Shown here in pieces: positions 45,683 to 56,139 of a stretch of DNA of 64,000 nt. Source of the stretch: Bacteroidales bacterium (GTDB taxonomy: Bacteria; Bacteroidota; Bacteroidia; Bacteroidales; UBA932); assembly GCA_017471045.1 (NCBI GenBank), contig JAFUWZ010000052.1, positions 62,001-126,000 on the forward strand, in the 5' to 3' direction. The translations under genes were made by a program, and so were the position numbers. The notes under the pieces were generated by a model. It saw only the letters and a program-made list of their open reading frames with translations. It made no database searches and had not been told where the DNA came from. Positions within the stretch are counted from its first letter, which is position 1, and every line of letters begins with the position of its first letter.

Positions 45683-47020
45683 ATGGAAAGAAGACAATTC
45701 CTGAAAGTGTCCGCGATGAGCGCGGCTGCGACCCTGCTTCCTGCCGGTCTGGCGAACGCCGCCCCGGCGAAGAAGAAAGCCGCTGTGAGTGACAAGATCC
45801 GTCTCGGATTTATCGGACTGGGCCAGCAGGGCCGCTACCTCTGGGGCAGTTTCGTCAAAATGGATGACGTGCGGGTCGTCGCCGGATGCGATGTCTATGA
45901 CATCAAGCGTGACCGCTTCGCGCGTGAGGTGAAGAACTATTATCTGGGCAAGGGTGAGAAGAAACCCGTCGTTGACCTGTACGAGGACTACCAGGACCTC
46001 CTGGCCCGTCCGGACATTGACGCGGTCGTGATCGCTGCACCGGACCACCAGCATGCGCTCATCGCCCTGGCTGCGCTCAAGGCCGGCAAGGACGTCTATC
46101 TGGAGAAGCCGATGACCCTGACCATCTACGAAGGCCAGGTCCTGTGCAAGGCGGTCCGCAAGTATGGCCGCATCCTGCAGGTCGGCAGCCAGCAGCGTTC
46201 CAGCGAGGAGTTCGCCCATACCTGCAACCTTGTGCGCAACGGCGAGCTGGGCAAGATCGAGCGGATCAATGTCTATGTGGGCCGCAACCTGGATCCCCAC
46301 AGCGGCCATCCGGTGGACTGCAAACTGCCGAGGATGGAGGTGCCTGCCGGACTGGACTGGGACAAGTGGCTCGGACCGCTCCCGGAGAGTATCTATTACC
46401 ACTCGGACCTCGATCCGGTCATCACGCCCGAAAAGAACGAGCAGCTCTGGGGCGCGTGGCGCTGGTACAAGGTGATGGGCGGCGGCCTGATGACCGACTG
46501 GGGTGCACATATGTTCGATATCGCCCAGTGGGGTATCGGCAAGGATCTGTCCGGCCCTTGCGAGGTCATTCCGGCCGGTTACGGCTACTATGACCGGTTG
46601 ACCTATAAATATGACAACGGCATAGTGATGACCGAGGGCCCGGTCGCTCCCGGCAACAAGAACCCGGGCGTCCGTTTCTATGGCAGAGAGGGCTGGATCG
46701 AGGTGCATCGCGGCCAGTTCACCTGCTCGGATCCGAAGTTCGAGATGAAGAAGGGCGTCGCGGATGCCGATGTGCCTTACGAGGCCCGTGCCGGCCACCA
46801 CAGGGTGTTCATTGACTCGATCAAGTCCCGGATCGATCCCAACGTCCCGGTGGAAGTGGGGCACTCCTCCTGCACGGTCTGCAATCTAGGCAACATCGCG
46901 GCGGCCCTCGGCCGTCCCGTGGTGTGGAATCCGATCGTCCAGAAGTTCATGGGCCATGACGAGGAGGCGACGAAGCTCCTCCATTACGAATATCGCAAGG
47001 GCTATAAACTCGAACTGTAG
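45683..47020 (+). CDS. Gfo/Idh/MocA family oxidoreductase, exported
   Basis: 445 residues. It begins MERRQFLKVSAMSAAATLLP, a Tat-like twin-arginine signal, so likely exported folded with its nicotinamide cofactor. Rossmann motif GFIGLGQQGRY and the family EKPMTLTIYEG (the EKP catalytic lysine) are present, with MTDWGAHMFDIAQWG in the C-terminal domain. Related exported proteins act on sugars or glycosides, but the substrate here is unknown. The ATG at 45683 is chosen for the signal peptide. The next gene starts by GTG overlapping its stop by one base. Confidence 0.87.
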   Translation: MERRQFLKVSAMSAAATLLPAGLANAAPAKKKAAVSDKIRLGFIGLGQQGRYLWGSFVKMDDVRVVAGCDVYDIKRDRFAREVKNYYLGKGEKKPVVDLYEDYQDLLARPDIDAVVIAAPDHQHALIALAALKAGKDVYLEKPMTLTIYEGQVLCKAVRKYGRILQVGSQQRSSEEFAHTCNLVRNGELGKIERINVYVGRNLDPHSGHPVDCKLPRMEVPAGLDWDKWLGPLPESIYYHSDLDPVITPEKNEQLWGAWRWYKVMGGGLMTDWGAHMFDIAQWGIGKDLSGPCEVIPAGYGYYDRLTYKYDNGIVMTEGPVAPGNKNPGVRFYGREGWIEVHRGQFTCSDPKFEMKKGVADADVPYEARAGHHRVFIDSIKSRIDPNVPVEVGHSSCTVCNLGNIAAALGRPVVWNPIVQKFMGHDEEATKLLHYEYRKGYKLEL

Positions 47021-47784
47021 TGAGGCTGAGACGCATCTTGCTCTTTTGTGTGATCGTGCTGCTGCCGGTCAGCTGCGGGGCCAAAGTCCGCAGTTACCGG
47101 CCGCAGGTGGTCGCCTCCTACCCGCACGACGAGACCTCCTATACCCAGGGGCTCTTCTTCCATGGCGGGCAGATGTACGAGAGTACCGGCCAGTACGGGG
47201 AATCCACGATGCGACGGGTCGATCCCGCGACGGGGAAGACCTTGCAGCGCCTGGACTTCGACGGGAAATATTTCGTCGAGGGGTCCGTCATCCTGGACGG
47301 GAAACTCTACATCCTGACCTGGACCAACAAACTCGTGTTTGTCTATGACGCCGGGACCTGGACCTATGAGAAGACGCTGGGCTATCCGCGCGAGGGCTGG
47401 GGTCTGACGACGGACGGAGAGCAGCTGATCGCCTCTGACGGCTCTTCCCGTCTTTTCTTCATGGACAAGGACCTGCGGGTCCAGCGCACGGTGACAGTCC
47501 GCCTGGACGACCGGCCGGTCCGCTATCTCAATGAACTCGAGTATATCGACGGGAAGATCTGGGCCAATGTCTATATGTCGGACGTGATCCTCGTCATCAA
47601 TCCCTCGGACGGCCGGGTGGAAGCGACGGTCGACTGTACCGGCCTGCTGCCCCGGCAGTACCGGGACCGGCGGACGGACGTGCTGAACGGTATCGCCTTC
47701 AATCCTTCGGACGGCAAGATTTACCTCACCGGCAAATACTGGAAACGCCTTTTCGAGATCACCCTGACCGAGTTGTCACGCTGA
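47020..47784 (+). CDS. Glutaminyl-peptide cyclotransferase, beta-propeller type, lipoprotein
   Basis: 254 residues starting with GTG at 47020, one base overlapping the upstream stop. A lipoprotein signal (RILLFCVIVLLPVSC) is followed by a five-bladed propeller typical of plant/bacterial glutaminyl cyclases (Glu_cyclase_2): SYTQGLFFHGGQMYESTGQY, EGWGLTTDG, LNELEYIDGKIWANVY and LNGIAFNPSDGKIYLTGK. These enzymes turn N-terminal glutamine into pyroglutamate on exported proteins; in Bacteroidetes that suits lipoprotein-signal or signal-peptidase products that begin with Q (inference). A terminator follows at 47796. Confidence 0.85.
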   Translation: MRLRRILLFCVIVLLPVSCGAKVRSYRPQVVASYPHDETSYTQGLFFHGGQMYESTGQYGESTMRRVDPATGKTLQRLDFDGKYFVEGSVILDGKLYILTWTNKLVFVYDAGTWTYEKTLGYPREGWGLTTDGEQLIASDGSSRLFFMDKDLRVQRTVTVRLDDRPVRYLNELEYIDGKIWANVYMSDVILVINPSDGRVEATVDCTGLLPRQYRDRRTDVLNGIAFNPSDGKIYLTGKYWKRLFEITLTELSR

Positions 47785-47795
47785 CGCGAACCATG

Positions 47796-47824
47796 AAAAA
47801 GCCCGCTTCACAGCGGGCTTTTTC
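47796..47824. terminator. Bidirectional rho-independent terminator
   Basis: AAAAAGCCCGCT-tcac-AGCGGGCTTTTT; symmetric, so it can end both the glutaminyl cyclase transcript and any minus-strand transcript from the box at 47918. Confidence 0.85.
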
Positions 47825-47912
47825 ATCGGTTAGTTAGTAGTGTATTACCTAAAAGAAGGTTAATTGTTGGTTAGTATCTCTTAAGAATAAGAGTAGAGTG
47901 TTGTCATTTTTC
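47796..47912 (-). ncRNA. Candidate small RNA between the glutaminyl cyclase gene and trmD
   Basis: A minus-strand TACCTTTG box (47918-47925) and the terminator (47796-47824) bound about 117 nt with no useful reading frame. Within it, CTCTTA-TTCT-TAAGAG (about 47877-47892) and ACCT-TCTTTT-AGGT can form hairpins. No known RNA family was recognised with confidence. The box, size and terminator together fit a stand-alone small RNA. Confidence 0.35.
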
Positions 47913-47917
47913 AAGGG

Positions 47918-47925
47918 CAAAGGTA
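47918..47925 (-). promoter_or_regulatory. -7 box for the candidate small RNA
   Basis: TACCTTTG on the minus strand; the only gene-like object downstream on that strand before the cyclase gene is the terminator-bounded segment. Confidence 0.35.
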
Positions 47926-47989
47926 ATTAAATTTTTATAGCTTCCAATAAAAAACCAATTTTTTTTGCAAAATAAAAATATTTTTAAAA

Positions 47990-48667
47990 TTATTTATTAA
48001 GTAGTTCCGGCCGGAGCCTTTTCGTGCGTTCCAGTGCCTGTTCGTCCTGCCAGGCGCGGATCAGCTTGGGATTGCCGCTGAGCAGTACGTCGGGGACCTT
48101 CCAGCCGTTGAATTCCGCAGGCCGCGTGTAGATGGGAGGGGAGAGGAGATCGTCCTGGAAACTGTCGCTCAGCGCCGAGGTCTCGTCCGTGATGGCGCCG
48201 GGCAGCAAGCGGACGATGGCATCCGCCACGATGGCCGCCGGGATCTCCCCGCCGCTGACGACATAGTCCCCTACGGAGATCTCGCGGGTCACCAGGTGCT
48301 CCCGGATCCGGTGGTCGATGCCCTTGTAGTGGCCGCAGAGCAGGATGATGTTTTCCTTGAGGGAGAGTTCGTTGGCCATGCCCTGGGTCAGGATGTCCCC
48401 ATCCGGGGACATGTAGATCACCTCGTCGTAATCGCGTTCCGCCTTCAGTTCCTCGATCATCTTGAAGACCGGCTCCACCATCATCACCATGCCGGCGTCG
48501 CCCCCGTAGCAGTAGTCATCTACGGAGCGGTGCGGTCCCAGGCCGTATTTGCGGATATTGTGGACGTGGATCTCCACGATCCCTTTCTTGATGGCGCGTC
48601 CCACGATGGAGTGTCCCAGGGGACTTTCGAGCAGTTCGGGGACGACAGTGAGGATGTCGATTCTCAT
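47990..48667 (-). CDS. trmD: tRNA (guanine-N1)-methyltransferase
   Basis: 225 residues from the ATG at 48667. SPOUT-class enzyme that methylates G37 of tRNAs with SAM. The trefoil-knot motifs are clear: [28 protein letters not shown], and [14 protein letters not shown]; the C-terminus has [14 protein letters not shown]. Not in an rpsP-rimM-rplS operon as in Proteobacteria; it stands alone with a TAATTTTG box at 48688-48695. The region 47926-47989 downstream is AT-rich and appears empty. Confidence 0.95.
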   Translation of the reverse strand: MRIDILTVVPELLESPLGHSIVGRAIKKGIVEIHVHNIRKYGLGPHRSVDDYCYGGDAGMVMMVEPVFKMIEELKAERDYDEVIYMSPDGDILTQGMANELSLKENIILLCGHYKGIDHRIREHLVTREISVGDYVVSGGEIPAAIVADAIVRLLPGAITDETSALSDSFQDDLLSPPIYTRPAEFNGWKVPDVLLSGNPKLIRAWQDEQALERTKRLRPELLNK

Positions 48668-48687
48668 GGCTGGATAGGATTTCTTTG

Positions 48688-48695
48688 CAAAATTA
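48688..48695 (-). promoter_or_regulatory. -7 box for trmD
   Basis: TAATTTTG on the minus strand, 20 nt before the trmD ATG. Confidence 0.45.
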
Positions 48696-48756
48696 GCCAA
48701 TTCGTTGAAAAATATCCGCGAAAAATTCGTATTTTCACCGTTCCATTGTCAACCAG

Positions 48757-50484
48757 ATGAATACAGTTCTTCAGATTCTAACCCTGCTGGGCGCCGTCAC
48801 GCTCTTCCTTTTCGGCTTGAGCCTGTTGAGCGGCGGTCTCCAGAAAGTGGCAGGAAGCGGCCTGCGCTCGTTCCTGGCCAAGATGACCTCCAACCCCTTC
48901 AAGCAGATCATCACGGGCATCGGCATCACCGCCATCATCCAGTCGTCCACGGCGACGACCATCATGGTCGTCAGTTTCGTCAACGCGGGACTCCTGGTCC
49001 TCGGGCAGGCGATCGGCGTCATCATGGGCGCCCATATCGGCACGACGATCACGTCCTGGATCATGGCCGTGTTCGGATTCTCCTTCAACATGGCCGACTT
49101 CGCCTACCCGCTGATCCTGCTGGGTTTCGTCCTGCGCCAAAACAAGAAAAACCAGCGCTACCGCGACGTCGGCGAGATCATCATCGGCTTCGCTCTGTTC
49201 TTCATCGGCTTCGCGCAGCTGCGCGCCACGGCCCAGAGCCTCATCACGCCCGAGTCGCTGGGCTTCCTCAGCGGCTGGACGCAGCACGGCGGCTGGTCGG
49301 TCGCCCTGTTCCTGCTGATCGGCATCGTGCTGACGGTCTGCTTCCAGTCTTCCGCGGCCACGATGGCCATCATCATGATCCTGGTCACGACCGGCGTCAT
49401 CCCGTTCAAGCTGGCGGCCGCCATGATCCTGGGCGAAAACATTGGCACGACCATTGCGGCCAACATCGCGGCTTCCGTGGGCAACACGGCGGCCAAACGG
49501 ACGGCCATCTCGCATACGGTCATCAACACCTTCGGCGTATGCTGGGTGCTGTGCATCTTCCCGTTCTGGCTCAAGGCCGTCGGCCAGATCGTCACGCTCT
49601 TCGGCCTGCCGGATCCCAACACCGCCGACCTGACCGACGCGGCCAACGCCGAGGCGATCAGCACCTCGCTCCTGTACAGCGTCTGTACGATGCACACGCT
49701 CTTCAACCTGGTCAACACCCTGCTGCTTGTCTGGTTCATCCCGCAGATCGTCAAGGTTGTCAAGCTCATTTTCCCTGACAAAGAGGAAGAAGAGGTGTTC
49801 CGCCTCAAGTACATTAGCGCCGGTACCATCAGCACGGCCGACATGGCCATCAGCGGCGTCAAGATGGAGCTGGTCCGGTACGGCGACATCTGCCGGAAGG
49901 ACCTGGGCTACATCCGCCGCGCCATCGCCGCCCGCACGCGCGAGGACTTCGAGAAGGCCAACGAGAGCCTGATCAAATACGAGGAGATCACGGACCACTT
50001 CGAGCACGAGATCGCCGACTACCTCAACGAGGTCACGCGCAACGAGACCGGCCACGAGAGCAACCTGCGCATCCGCAGTTTCTACCGCATCATCGGCGAG
50101 ATGGAGAGCCTGGGCGACAGCGGGGAGGGCATCGGCAAGATTCTTTCGCGCGCCTGGGCCCACGACAAGGTGCCGAACGAGGAGATGGTTTCCAAGCTGG
50201 ACCGGATGATCGACCTGGTCGATTCAGCCTACGAAGCGATGCACAACAACCTCGACACGCCGCTGGTCTCCCTGCCGGACATCGTAAATGCCGAAGAAGC
50301 CGAGGCGCGGATCAACGCCTGCCGCGACATGCTGCGGGAGGAGCACCTGTCCAAGGTCGAGCAGTCCTCGTATGCGTATGAGACGGGCGCATTCTATATG
50401 GATATCGTCAATGCCTTGGAGAAAATGGGCGACTTCATCATCAATATTTCGCAGGCCCAGTTCAGCGCAAAGCCGCTCCGCTAG
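48757..50484 (+). CDS. Na+/phosphate cotransporter family protein with PhoU-like domain
   Basis: 575 residues. The N-terminal part is two Na/Pi-cotransporter repeats with the QSSxxT motifs (IIQSSTATTIM and FQSSAATMA), within about eight membrane helices up to residue about 335. The C-terminal 220 residues are a cytoplasmic helical PhoU-like domain. The family (YjbB/NptA) takes up or exports phosphate. It diverges from trmD; a weak TATTTTCA sequence lies upstream. No pho regulatory genes are nearby. Confidence 0.88.
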   Translation: MNTVLQILTLLGAVTLFLFGLSLLSGGLQKVAGSGLRSFLAKMTSNPFKQIITGIGITAIIQSSTATTIMVVSFVNAGLLVLGQAIGVIMGAHIGTTITSWIMAVFGFSFNMADFAYPLILLGFVLRQNKKNQRYRDVGEIIIGFALFFIGFAQLRATAQSLITPESLGFLSGWTQHGGWSVALFLLIGIVLTVCFQSSAATMAIIMILVTTGVIPFKLAAAMILGENIGTTIAANIAASVGNTAAKRTAISHTVINTFGVCWVLCIFPFWLKAVGQIVTLFGLPDPNTADLTDAANAEAISTSLLYSVCTMHTLFNLVNTLLLVWFIPQIVKVVKLIFPDKEEEEVFRLKYISAGTISTADMAISGVKMELVRYGDICRKDLGYIRRAIAARTREDFEKANESLIKYEEITDHFEHEIADYLNEVTRNETGHESNLRIRSFYRIIGEMESLGDSGEGIGKILSRAWAHDKVPNEEMVSKLDRMIDLVDSAYEAMHNNLDTPLVSLPDIVNAEEAEARINACRDMLREEHLSKVEQSSYAYETGAFYMDIVNALEKMGDFIINISQAQFSAKPLR

Positions 50485-50524
50485 GATTCCTTCGTGCGGG
50501 AAGATGAAATCTGTAAAAAATTGA

Positions 50525-50532
50525 TATATTTG
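50525..50532 (+). promoter_or_regulatory. -7 box for the DUF349 operon
   Basis: TATATTTG, 30 nt before the ATG at 50563. Confidence 0.5.
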
Positions 50533-50562
50533 CATTCTGTAACTTAATTTTAATATTGTATT

Positions 50563-52509
50563 ATGAGTGAGACCAACATCCCTGATGTCCAGCAGACACC
50601 AGACGTACTTGAGACCATCCAGACCCCCGTCGTCGAAGAAACTCCCGTTGCCCAGGAAGCACCCGTAGCCGAAGAAGCGCCCGTTGCTGAAGAGGCTCCG
50701 GCCGTCGAAGAAGCGCCCGTTGCCCAGGAAACTCCTGCCGCTGAAGAGGCTCCTGTTGCTGAAGAAGCTCCGGTCGCCCAGGAAGCGCCGGCCGCCGAAG
50801 AAGCGCCCAACCTTCTGGAGAAGACGCTCGGCGAGCTGGTCGAACTGTTCGGCCAGCTGAAGGAGGACGTGGACCGGATGAAAAAGTCGAAAGAGGCCGA
50901 GGCCATCAAGTCCGCCTTCTACAAGAAGCTCAACAAGGAAAAGGCCGAAGCCGGCCTGGAGGCCAGCTCCGAGGAGGAGCCAGCCGAGACGGAAGCCCCT
51001 GCGGAAGCGGACGGGAAGATGAATCCTTTCCTGGCCATCGAGTCGGCTTTCAAGGAGCTCTACGCCGACTACAAGCGGGAGCGCGCCGAGTACAACAAAG
51101 AGCAGGAGAAGGAACGGGAAAACAACCTCGAAGCCAAGGAGGCCGTCATCGAGGACCTCAAGAACCTGGTTGAGAAGCAGGAGGACGTGAGTGCCACGTT
51201 CCCGGCCTTCCGCGAGATCCAGGCGCGCTGGCGCGCCATCGGTCCCGTCCCCAACCAGAAGTTCAGGGATGTCAACGACAGATATCAGTTCTATGTCGAG
51301 AAGTTCTACGACATGGTCAAGATCAACCGTGACCTGCGGGATCTGGATTTCAAGAAGAACCTCGAAGCCAAGGAAGCCTTCTGCGAGGCGGCCGAGAAAC
51401 TCTCTGAAAACGAGAACGTCGTGTCCGCGTTCCATGAGCTCCAGAAACTCCACGAGCAGTGGAAGGAGTTCGGCCCGGTCGCCAAGGAGTACCGCGACTC
51501 CATCTGGGAGCGTTTCCGCGCCGCGACGGCTGTCATCAACAAACGTTACCAGGCCCACTTCGAAGGCCTGAAGGAGAAGCAGGAGGAGAACTTGGCCGCC
51601 AAGACCGCCCTGTGCGAGAAGGTCGAGGAGATCGCCGCCCGGGAAGCCGCTTCTTCCAGCGAGTGGAACAACCTCACGAAGGAGATCGAGAAGATCCAGG
51701 CCGAGTGGAAGGGGATCGGGTTTGCCTCCAAGAAGGAGAACCAGAAGATATACGACCGCTTCCGCGCCGCCTGCGACAAGTTCTTTGAGAAGAAGCGCGA
51801 CTTCTACTCCGCCTACAAGGACAACATGAACGACAACCTTGAGAAGAAGATGGCCCTGATCGAGGCCGCCGAGGCGCTCAAGACCAGCACTGAATGGAAG
51901 AAGGCGACGGACGAGTTCATCAACCTCCAGAAGAAATGGAAGGAGATCGGCGCCGTGCCGCGCAAGAAGTCGGAGCAGCTATGGAAGCGCTTCCGCGCTG
52001 CCTGTGACGAGTTCTTCGCCGAGCGTGACAAACAGGCCAAGCCCGAGAACGACTACTACTCCAATCTCAAAGCTAAGCGGAAGCTGATCGAGGAGATCAG
52101 GGCTTTCGAGCCGGTGGACAACACCCAGGCGGAGGCCGCCATGGCCGAGTTTGACGAGAAGTGGCGCGCCATCGGCTTCGTCCCGTTCAAGGAGAAGGAA
52201 GCCATCGCGCAGAGTTTCCGCGAGGCAATGCAGGAAAAGTTCCCGTCCTACGGCGACCGCGGCCCGCGTCGCGACGGCCGCCAGGCCGCCCGTGCCCCCC
52301 GCAGCGAGCGGGACATCCTGATCCAGAAGTACAATACCCTCCAGCAGGATATCGATACTTACGAAAACAACATCGGTTTCTTCGCCATGTCCAAGAATTC
52401 CGAACCTCTCATCAAGCAGATGCAGCAGAAAATCGAGGATGCGAAGCAGGAGCTGAAGGCGCTTGAGGAGAAGATCCGGACGGTTGAAAGCGGAGAGAAC
52501 AATGGATAA
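50563..52509 (+). CDS. DUF349 repeat protein with low-complexity acidic N-terminus
   Basis: 648 residues. Residues about 20-85 are a Pro/Glu/Ala/Val run repeating EEAPVA or QEAPVA about a dozen times, probably disordered. From about 150 to 600 there are several DUF349 units, each a helical stretch with WKxIG (for example [60 protein letters not shown]). The function of DUF349 is unclear; related proteins are highly helical and cytoplasmic. No signal peptide. The yidC ATG overlaps its end by 8 nt, so the two are translated together. Confidence 0.85.
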   Translation: MSETNIPDVQQTPDVLETIQTPVVEETPVAQEAPVAEEAPVAEEAPAVEEAPVAQETPAAEEAPVAEEAPVAQEAPAAEEAPNLLEKTLGELVELFGQLKEDVDRMKKSKEAEAIKSAFYKKLNKEKAEAGLEASSEEEPAETEAPAEADGKMNPFLAIESAFKELYADYKRERAEYNKEQEKERENNLEAKEAVIEDLKNLVEKQEDVSATFPAFREIQARWRAIGPVPNQKFRDVNDRYQFYVEKFYDMVKINRDLRDLDFKKNLEAKEAFCEAAEKLSENENVVSAFHELQKLHEQWKEFGPVAKEYRDSIWERFRAATAVINKRYQAHFEGLKEKQEENLAAKTALCEKVEEIAAREAASSSEWNNLTKEIEKIQAEWKGIGFASKKENQKIYDRFRAACDKFFEKKRDFYSAYKDNMNDNLEKKMALIEAAEALKTSTEWKKATDEFINLQKKWKEIGAVPRKKSEQLWKRFRAACDEFFAERDKQAKPENDYYSNLKAKRKLIEEIRAFEPVDNTQAEAAMAEFDEKWRAIGFVPFKEKEAIAQSFREAMQEKFPSYGDRGPRRDGRQAARAPRSERDILIQKYNTLQQDIDTYENNIGFFAMSKNSEPLIKQMQQKIEDAKQELKALEEKIRTVESGENNG

Positions 52510-54394
52510 AAACGCAATCATCGGTTTCATCCTGATCGGCCTCCTGCTCTTCGGCTTCACCTTCTGGCAGTCGAAGCAGTACGAAAAACAGGCGGCCTGG
52601 CAGGCCGAGCAAGCCGCCGAGCAGGCCCGTCTGGACTCCATCTACTATGAGGAACACAAGGCGGAGTTGGATTCCATCGCCGCCCTGCGGGCCGTGGCGG
52701 ATTCCGCCGGCCTGCCGGTCCCGGCTGCGGCTCCCGTGTCCATCTACAAAGATTCCTCCCTGGAGCGTGCCCACAACGCCGAGGCCTCCGTCGTGACCCT
52801 ACAGAACGACAAAGTCGAGATCGCATTCACGACCCGTGGCGCCCAGCCCTGGACGGCGCGCCTCAAGGAGTTCAAGACCTACGGGAAGGAAGACCTCTAC
52901 CTCTTCAAGGAGGGGATGAGCGAGTATTCGGTCAGCGTCTATGCCGGCGAATACATCAAGACTTCCGACTTCATCTTCGCCGTTGCGGAGCAGACGGATT
53001 CGACGCTCGCGATGCGCCTGCCCCTGTCCGGGGGCGGCTATATCGAGCAGCGTTACGTCCTCTCCGCCGGTTCCTACATGGTGCGCAACACGCTCTCCTT
53101 CGTCGGCATGGACGGGGTCATCCCGCGCAATGTCTCGTCGGTGGACGTGGACTTCTCGATGACCATTCCCCGGATGGAGAAGGGCTTCAAGAACGAGTCC
53201 CAGTATTCCAAACTGGACTACTACTTTGAGGGCGACAAGAAACCGGTCGAGATCGGCCGGGGGCGCAATGCCTCGAAACGCATCGACTCGAAGCTGAGCT
53301 GGTTCGCGTTCCAGCAGCAGTTCTTCTCCGCCATCGTCCGTTCCCGCCAGCAGTTTTCCTCCGGCGAGGTCTCCGTCAACTTCTTCCAGGAGAGTGACGA
53401 GAGCCACAACCTGATGACCTGCCAGGCCCGGATGCGGGAGGAGCTGCAGCGCAGCAATTCCGCCGACATCCGGCTCGACTACGACCTGTATTACGGGCCG
53501 AACCACTTCCGGACCCTCAAGTCCTACGACCGGAAGTACGAGAAGATCATCCCGCTGGGCGGCTGGCTGGTCGGCTGGTTCACGCGCTTCGTGATCATTC
53601 CGCTCTTCAACTTCCTGCACCGCTTCATCTCCAACTTCGGCATCATTATCCTCCTGATGACGATCGTCATCAAGGTCGTAGTCTTCCCGTTCGCGTACAA
53701 GTCCTACTCCTCCTCCGCCAAGATGCAGGCCCTCAAGCCTGAGATGGAGAAGATCAACGCGAAGTATCCCAAGCAGGAAGATGCGATGAAGAAGCAGCAG
53801 GCGACGATGGACCTGTACAGGAAGGCTGGGGTCAGCCCGATGGGCGGCTGCCTGCCGATGCTGCTGCAGTTCCCGATCCTGTGGGCGATGTTCCGCTTTT
53901 TCCCGGCCTCGATCGAGCTGCGCCAGCAGCCCTTCCTCTGGGCTGAGGACCTGAGCGCCTACGACTCGATCGTCAACTTCGGCACGCGCATCCCCATCCT
54001 GGGCGACCACGTCTCGCTCTTCGCGCTGCTGATGGCGCTCTCGATGTGGTTCTACTCCAAGATGACTACGGCCGGCCAGACGGCGGACAACGATCCCAAC
54101 GCGGCTTCGATGCGCTTCATGAGCGTCTGGATGATGCCGATCATGATGTATTTCATCTGTAACAACCTCTCCTCGGGCCTGAGCTACTACTACCTGCTCT
54201 CCAACCTGATCACGATGGCGGAGACCTTTGTCATCAAGAAGTGGTTCGTCCATCCCGACCAGATCCTCGCGCAGGTCCGCGCCGCGGAAAGCAAGCCCGT
54301 GCAGAAGTCCAAGTGGCAGCTGCGTCTCGAGGAGGCCCAGCGCCTCCAGCAGCAGCAACTGCGCGAGCAGCAGAAGAAACAAGGCAAGAGATGA
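52502..54394 (+). CDS. yidC: Membrane protein insertase YidC
   Basis: 630 residues from the ATG at 52502. Inserts and folds inner-membrane proteins, alone or with SecYEG. An N-terminal helix ([17 protein letters not shown]) is followed by a large periplasmic domain (about 60-350) and the conserved insertase core: [19 protein letters not shown] with the groove arginine/lysine region, [20 protein letters not shown], and [20 protein letters not shown]. The C-terminal tail is rich in Lys/Gln. The start overlaps the DUF349 stop by 8 nt and its stop overlaps the next ATG by 4. Confidence 0.95.
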   Translation: MDKNAIIGFILIGLLLFGFTFWQSKQYEKQAAWQAEQAAEQARLDSIYYEEHKAELDSIAALRAVADSAGLPVPAAAPVSIYKDSSLERAHNAEASVVTLQNDKVEIAFTTRGAQPWTARLKEFKTYGKEDLYLFKEGMSEYSVSVYAGEYIKTSDFIFAVAEQTDSTLAMRLPLSGGGYIEQRYVLSAGSYMVRNTLSFVGMDGVIPRNVSSVDVDFSMTIPRMEKGFKNESQYSKLDYYFEGDKKPVEIGRGRNASKRIDSKLSWFAFQQQFFSAIVRSRQQFSSGEVSVNFFQESDESHNLMTCQARMREELQRSNSADIRLDYDLYYGPNHFRTLKSYDRKYEKIIPLGGWLVGWFTRFVIIPLFNFLHRFISNFGIIILLMTIVIKVVVFPFAYKSYSSSAKMQALKPEMEKINAKYPKQEDAMKKQQATMDLYRKAGVSPMGGCLPMLLQFPILWAMFRFFPASIELRQQPFLWAEDLSAYDSIVNFGTRIPILGDHVSLFALLMALSMWFYSKMTTAGQTADNDPNAASMRFMSVWMMPIMMYFICNNLSSGLSYYYLLSNLITMAETFVIKKWFVHPDQILAQVRAAESKPVQKSKWQLRLEEAQRLQQQQLREQQKKQGKR

Positions 54395-55050
54395 TCTCCG
54401 AGAATCTCCATAAGATCCAAAGTGAACTGCCAGCAACTGTGAAATTGTTGGCAGTTTCCAAATTCCAGCCCCTCGAAAAGCTCCTGGAGGCTTATCAGTG
54501 CGGACAGCGCCGCTTCGGGGAGAACCGTCCCCAGGAGCTTGCCCTCAAGGCCGTACAGATGCCGCAGGACGTCGAGTGGCACTTCATCGGCCATCTCCAG
54601 ACCAACAAGCTGAAGCTGGTGCTCCCGTATGCCGCCTTGGTCGAGTCGGTGGACTCGCTCCATCTGCTGGAATCCATCAACGACTGGGGAGCAGTCCACG
54701 ACCGGGTCATCCCCGTCCTGCTGGAGATGCACATCGCGGCCGAGCAGAGCAAACAGGGCTTCTACGAAGAGGAAGTGCTGGATATCCTCTTCCAGGCCGG
54801 GAAATACGCCCATGTGCGCTTCTGCGGCCTGATGGGCATGGCTTCCCATACGGACGATGAAGAGGTGATCCGGGCCGATTTCACCCGGATTGCATCCTAT
54901 CTGGACTACCTCCGGGACTTGTTCCCGGATCTGGAAGACTTCCGCGAGCTCTCGATCGGCATGTCCGGGGACTGGCGGATCGCGATCGCCTGCGGGTCCA
55001 CCGAAGTCCGCATCGGCAGTTCCATCTTTGGCAGCCGAGACAATCATTGA
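54391..55050 (+). CDS. YggS/PLPBP-family PLP homeostasis protein
   Basis: 219 residues. PLP-binding protein of the YggS/YlmE/PROSC family with the lysine K24 in LLAVSKFQP, FGENRPQELALK, EWHFIGHLQTNK, and the phosphate-binding LSIGMSGDWRIAIACGST. It has no known catalytic reaction; it buffers PLP and affects amino-acid pools. ATG overlaps the yidC stop (ATGA). The frame extends upstream inside yidC but this is a shadow. Confidence 0.92.
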   Translation: MISENLHKIQSELPATVKLLAVSKFQPLEKLLEAYQCGQRRFGENRPQELALKAVQMPQDVEWHFIGHLQTNKLKLVLPYAALVESVDSLHLLESINDWGAVHDRVIPVLLEMHIAAEQSKQGFYEEEVLDILFQAGKYAHVRFCGLMGMASHTDDEEVIRADFTRIASYLDYLRDLFPDLEDFRELSIGMSGDWRIAIACGSTEVRIGSSIFGSRDNH

Positions 55051-55062
55051 TCAACGATAGAT

Positions 55063-56139
55063 ATGAAAAGAGTTGCTTTATTGTTGGCCCTTGTGGCCGC
55101 CGCTGCCTGCTCGGCCCCGCAGGCCAGTGTGTATCCCCAGGTGACGGCCCATCGCGGCTGCCATTTGGACGGCCTTGTCCCCGAGAACAGCATAGCCGGC
55201 ATCGAGACGGCGGCCCGTTTCGGCTATCCCGCGATTGAGATGGATGTCAAGTACACCCTGGACAGCGTCCTGGTGATCATGCACGACAATACCATCAACC
55301 GCACGATGCGCCATGCCGCCGATTATTCCGAGATCGCCGAGCCGGTCCGGGTCACAGCTTCCACCTTCGAGGATCTCCGGACGAACTATGTCTTCGCCTC
55401 GGAAGACCCCGCCCTGCGCCAGCCCATCCCGACCTTGGTGGAGATGCTGGAGGCCTGCAAGCGCTGCGGCATCCACCCCGTCCTGCACAGCCACATCAAC
55501 GACTCCTACGATGTAGCGCAGGAGATGTTGGGGGACGATTGGACCTGCTTCACCTCCCTCCCGGCTAATGTCGACTACGTGCGGACCATCTCGAAGTGCG
55601 ATGTCCTGCTGGATCCCGGCAAGTCCACGGCCGAGGAGTGCGTTGCGAAACTCACCCCGTACGGGGAGCGCTGCGGCATGTCCACGATGAATTACCACAT
55701 GCTGGACGGCGCCTACATCGCCGCGATGCATGAGGCCGGCCTGAAGGCGCAGTCTTCGATCTTCCCGGTGCCGCACGAGGCAGATGCCATCCACGACAAG
55801 GCTGACATCATCCTGTCCGACTTCTGCTGGCTGCAGACGCAGGGACGCCAGCCGATGCTCGAGAAGAAAGCGCGCAAAGTCGCGCTGGACGGCGACGCCG
55901 TTTACGGGCTTACTTGCCCGAAGGAGTTGGAATACGGCGCGATGGTGCTCGAATTCCGCTATGTCGGCAAGGGGACCGTCACGGTCAATGGGGAGGCCCG
56001 TTATGCGCTGTCCTCCGACACGGAGGATACGTTCCTCGTGGGCTTCCGGAGCCTGCGTCAAGCTCCTTCCTTCGAAGTGAAGGCAGGGGAGGGCGGCTGC
56101 GTGCTGAAAAGCGTGCGGATCCGTTTCTACGAGATCTGA
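55063..56139 (+). CDS. Glycerophosphodiester phosphodiesterase family lipoprotein
   Basis: 358 residues. Signal peptide with lipobox (LLALVAAAAC, cysteine C16). The GDPD TIM-barrel motifs are AHRGC with H30 and R31, LVPENSIAGIETA, EMDVKYTLDSV and MHDNTINRT. A C-terminal beta-rich domain (about 285-358) follows. It probably splits glycerophosphodiesters in the periplasm to glycerol-3-phosphate, which could feed glpABC (inference). Its end overlaps the convergent lpxB gene by 13 nt. Confidence 0.85.
   Translation: MKRVALLLALVAAAACSAPQASVYPQVTAHRGCHLDGLVPENSIAGIETAARFGYPAIEMDVKYTLDSVLVIMHDNTINRTMRHAADYSEIAEPVRVTASTFEDLRTNYVFASEDPALRQPIPTLVEMLEACKRCGIHPVLHSHINDSYDVAQEMLGDDWTCFTSLPANVDYVRTISKCDVLLDPGKSTAEECVAKLTPYGERCGMSTMNYHMLDGAYIAAMHEAGLKAQSSIFPVPHEADAIHDKADIILSDFCWLQTQGRQPMLEKKARKVALDGDAVYGLTCPKELEYGAMVLEFRYVGKGTVTVNGEARYALSSDTEDTFLVGFRSLRQAPSFEVKAGEGGCVLKSVRIRFYEI

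Noticed and set aside
50620-50815. CRISPR-like or tandem DNA repeats at the start of the DUF349 gene
   Set aside because: The repetition is in codons for a Glu/Ala/Pro/Val tract within an open frame; there are no unique spacers of fixed length. No CRISPR array was seen anywhere in the window.
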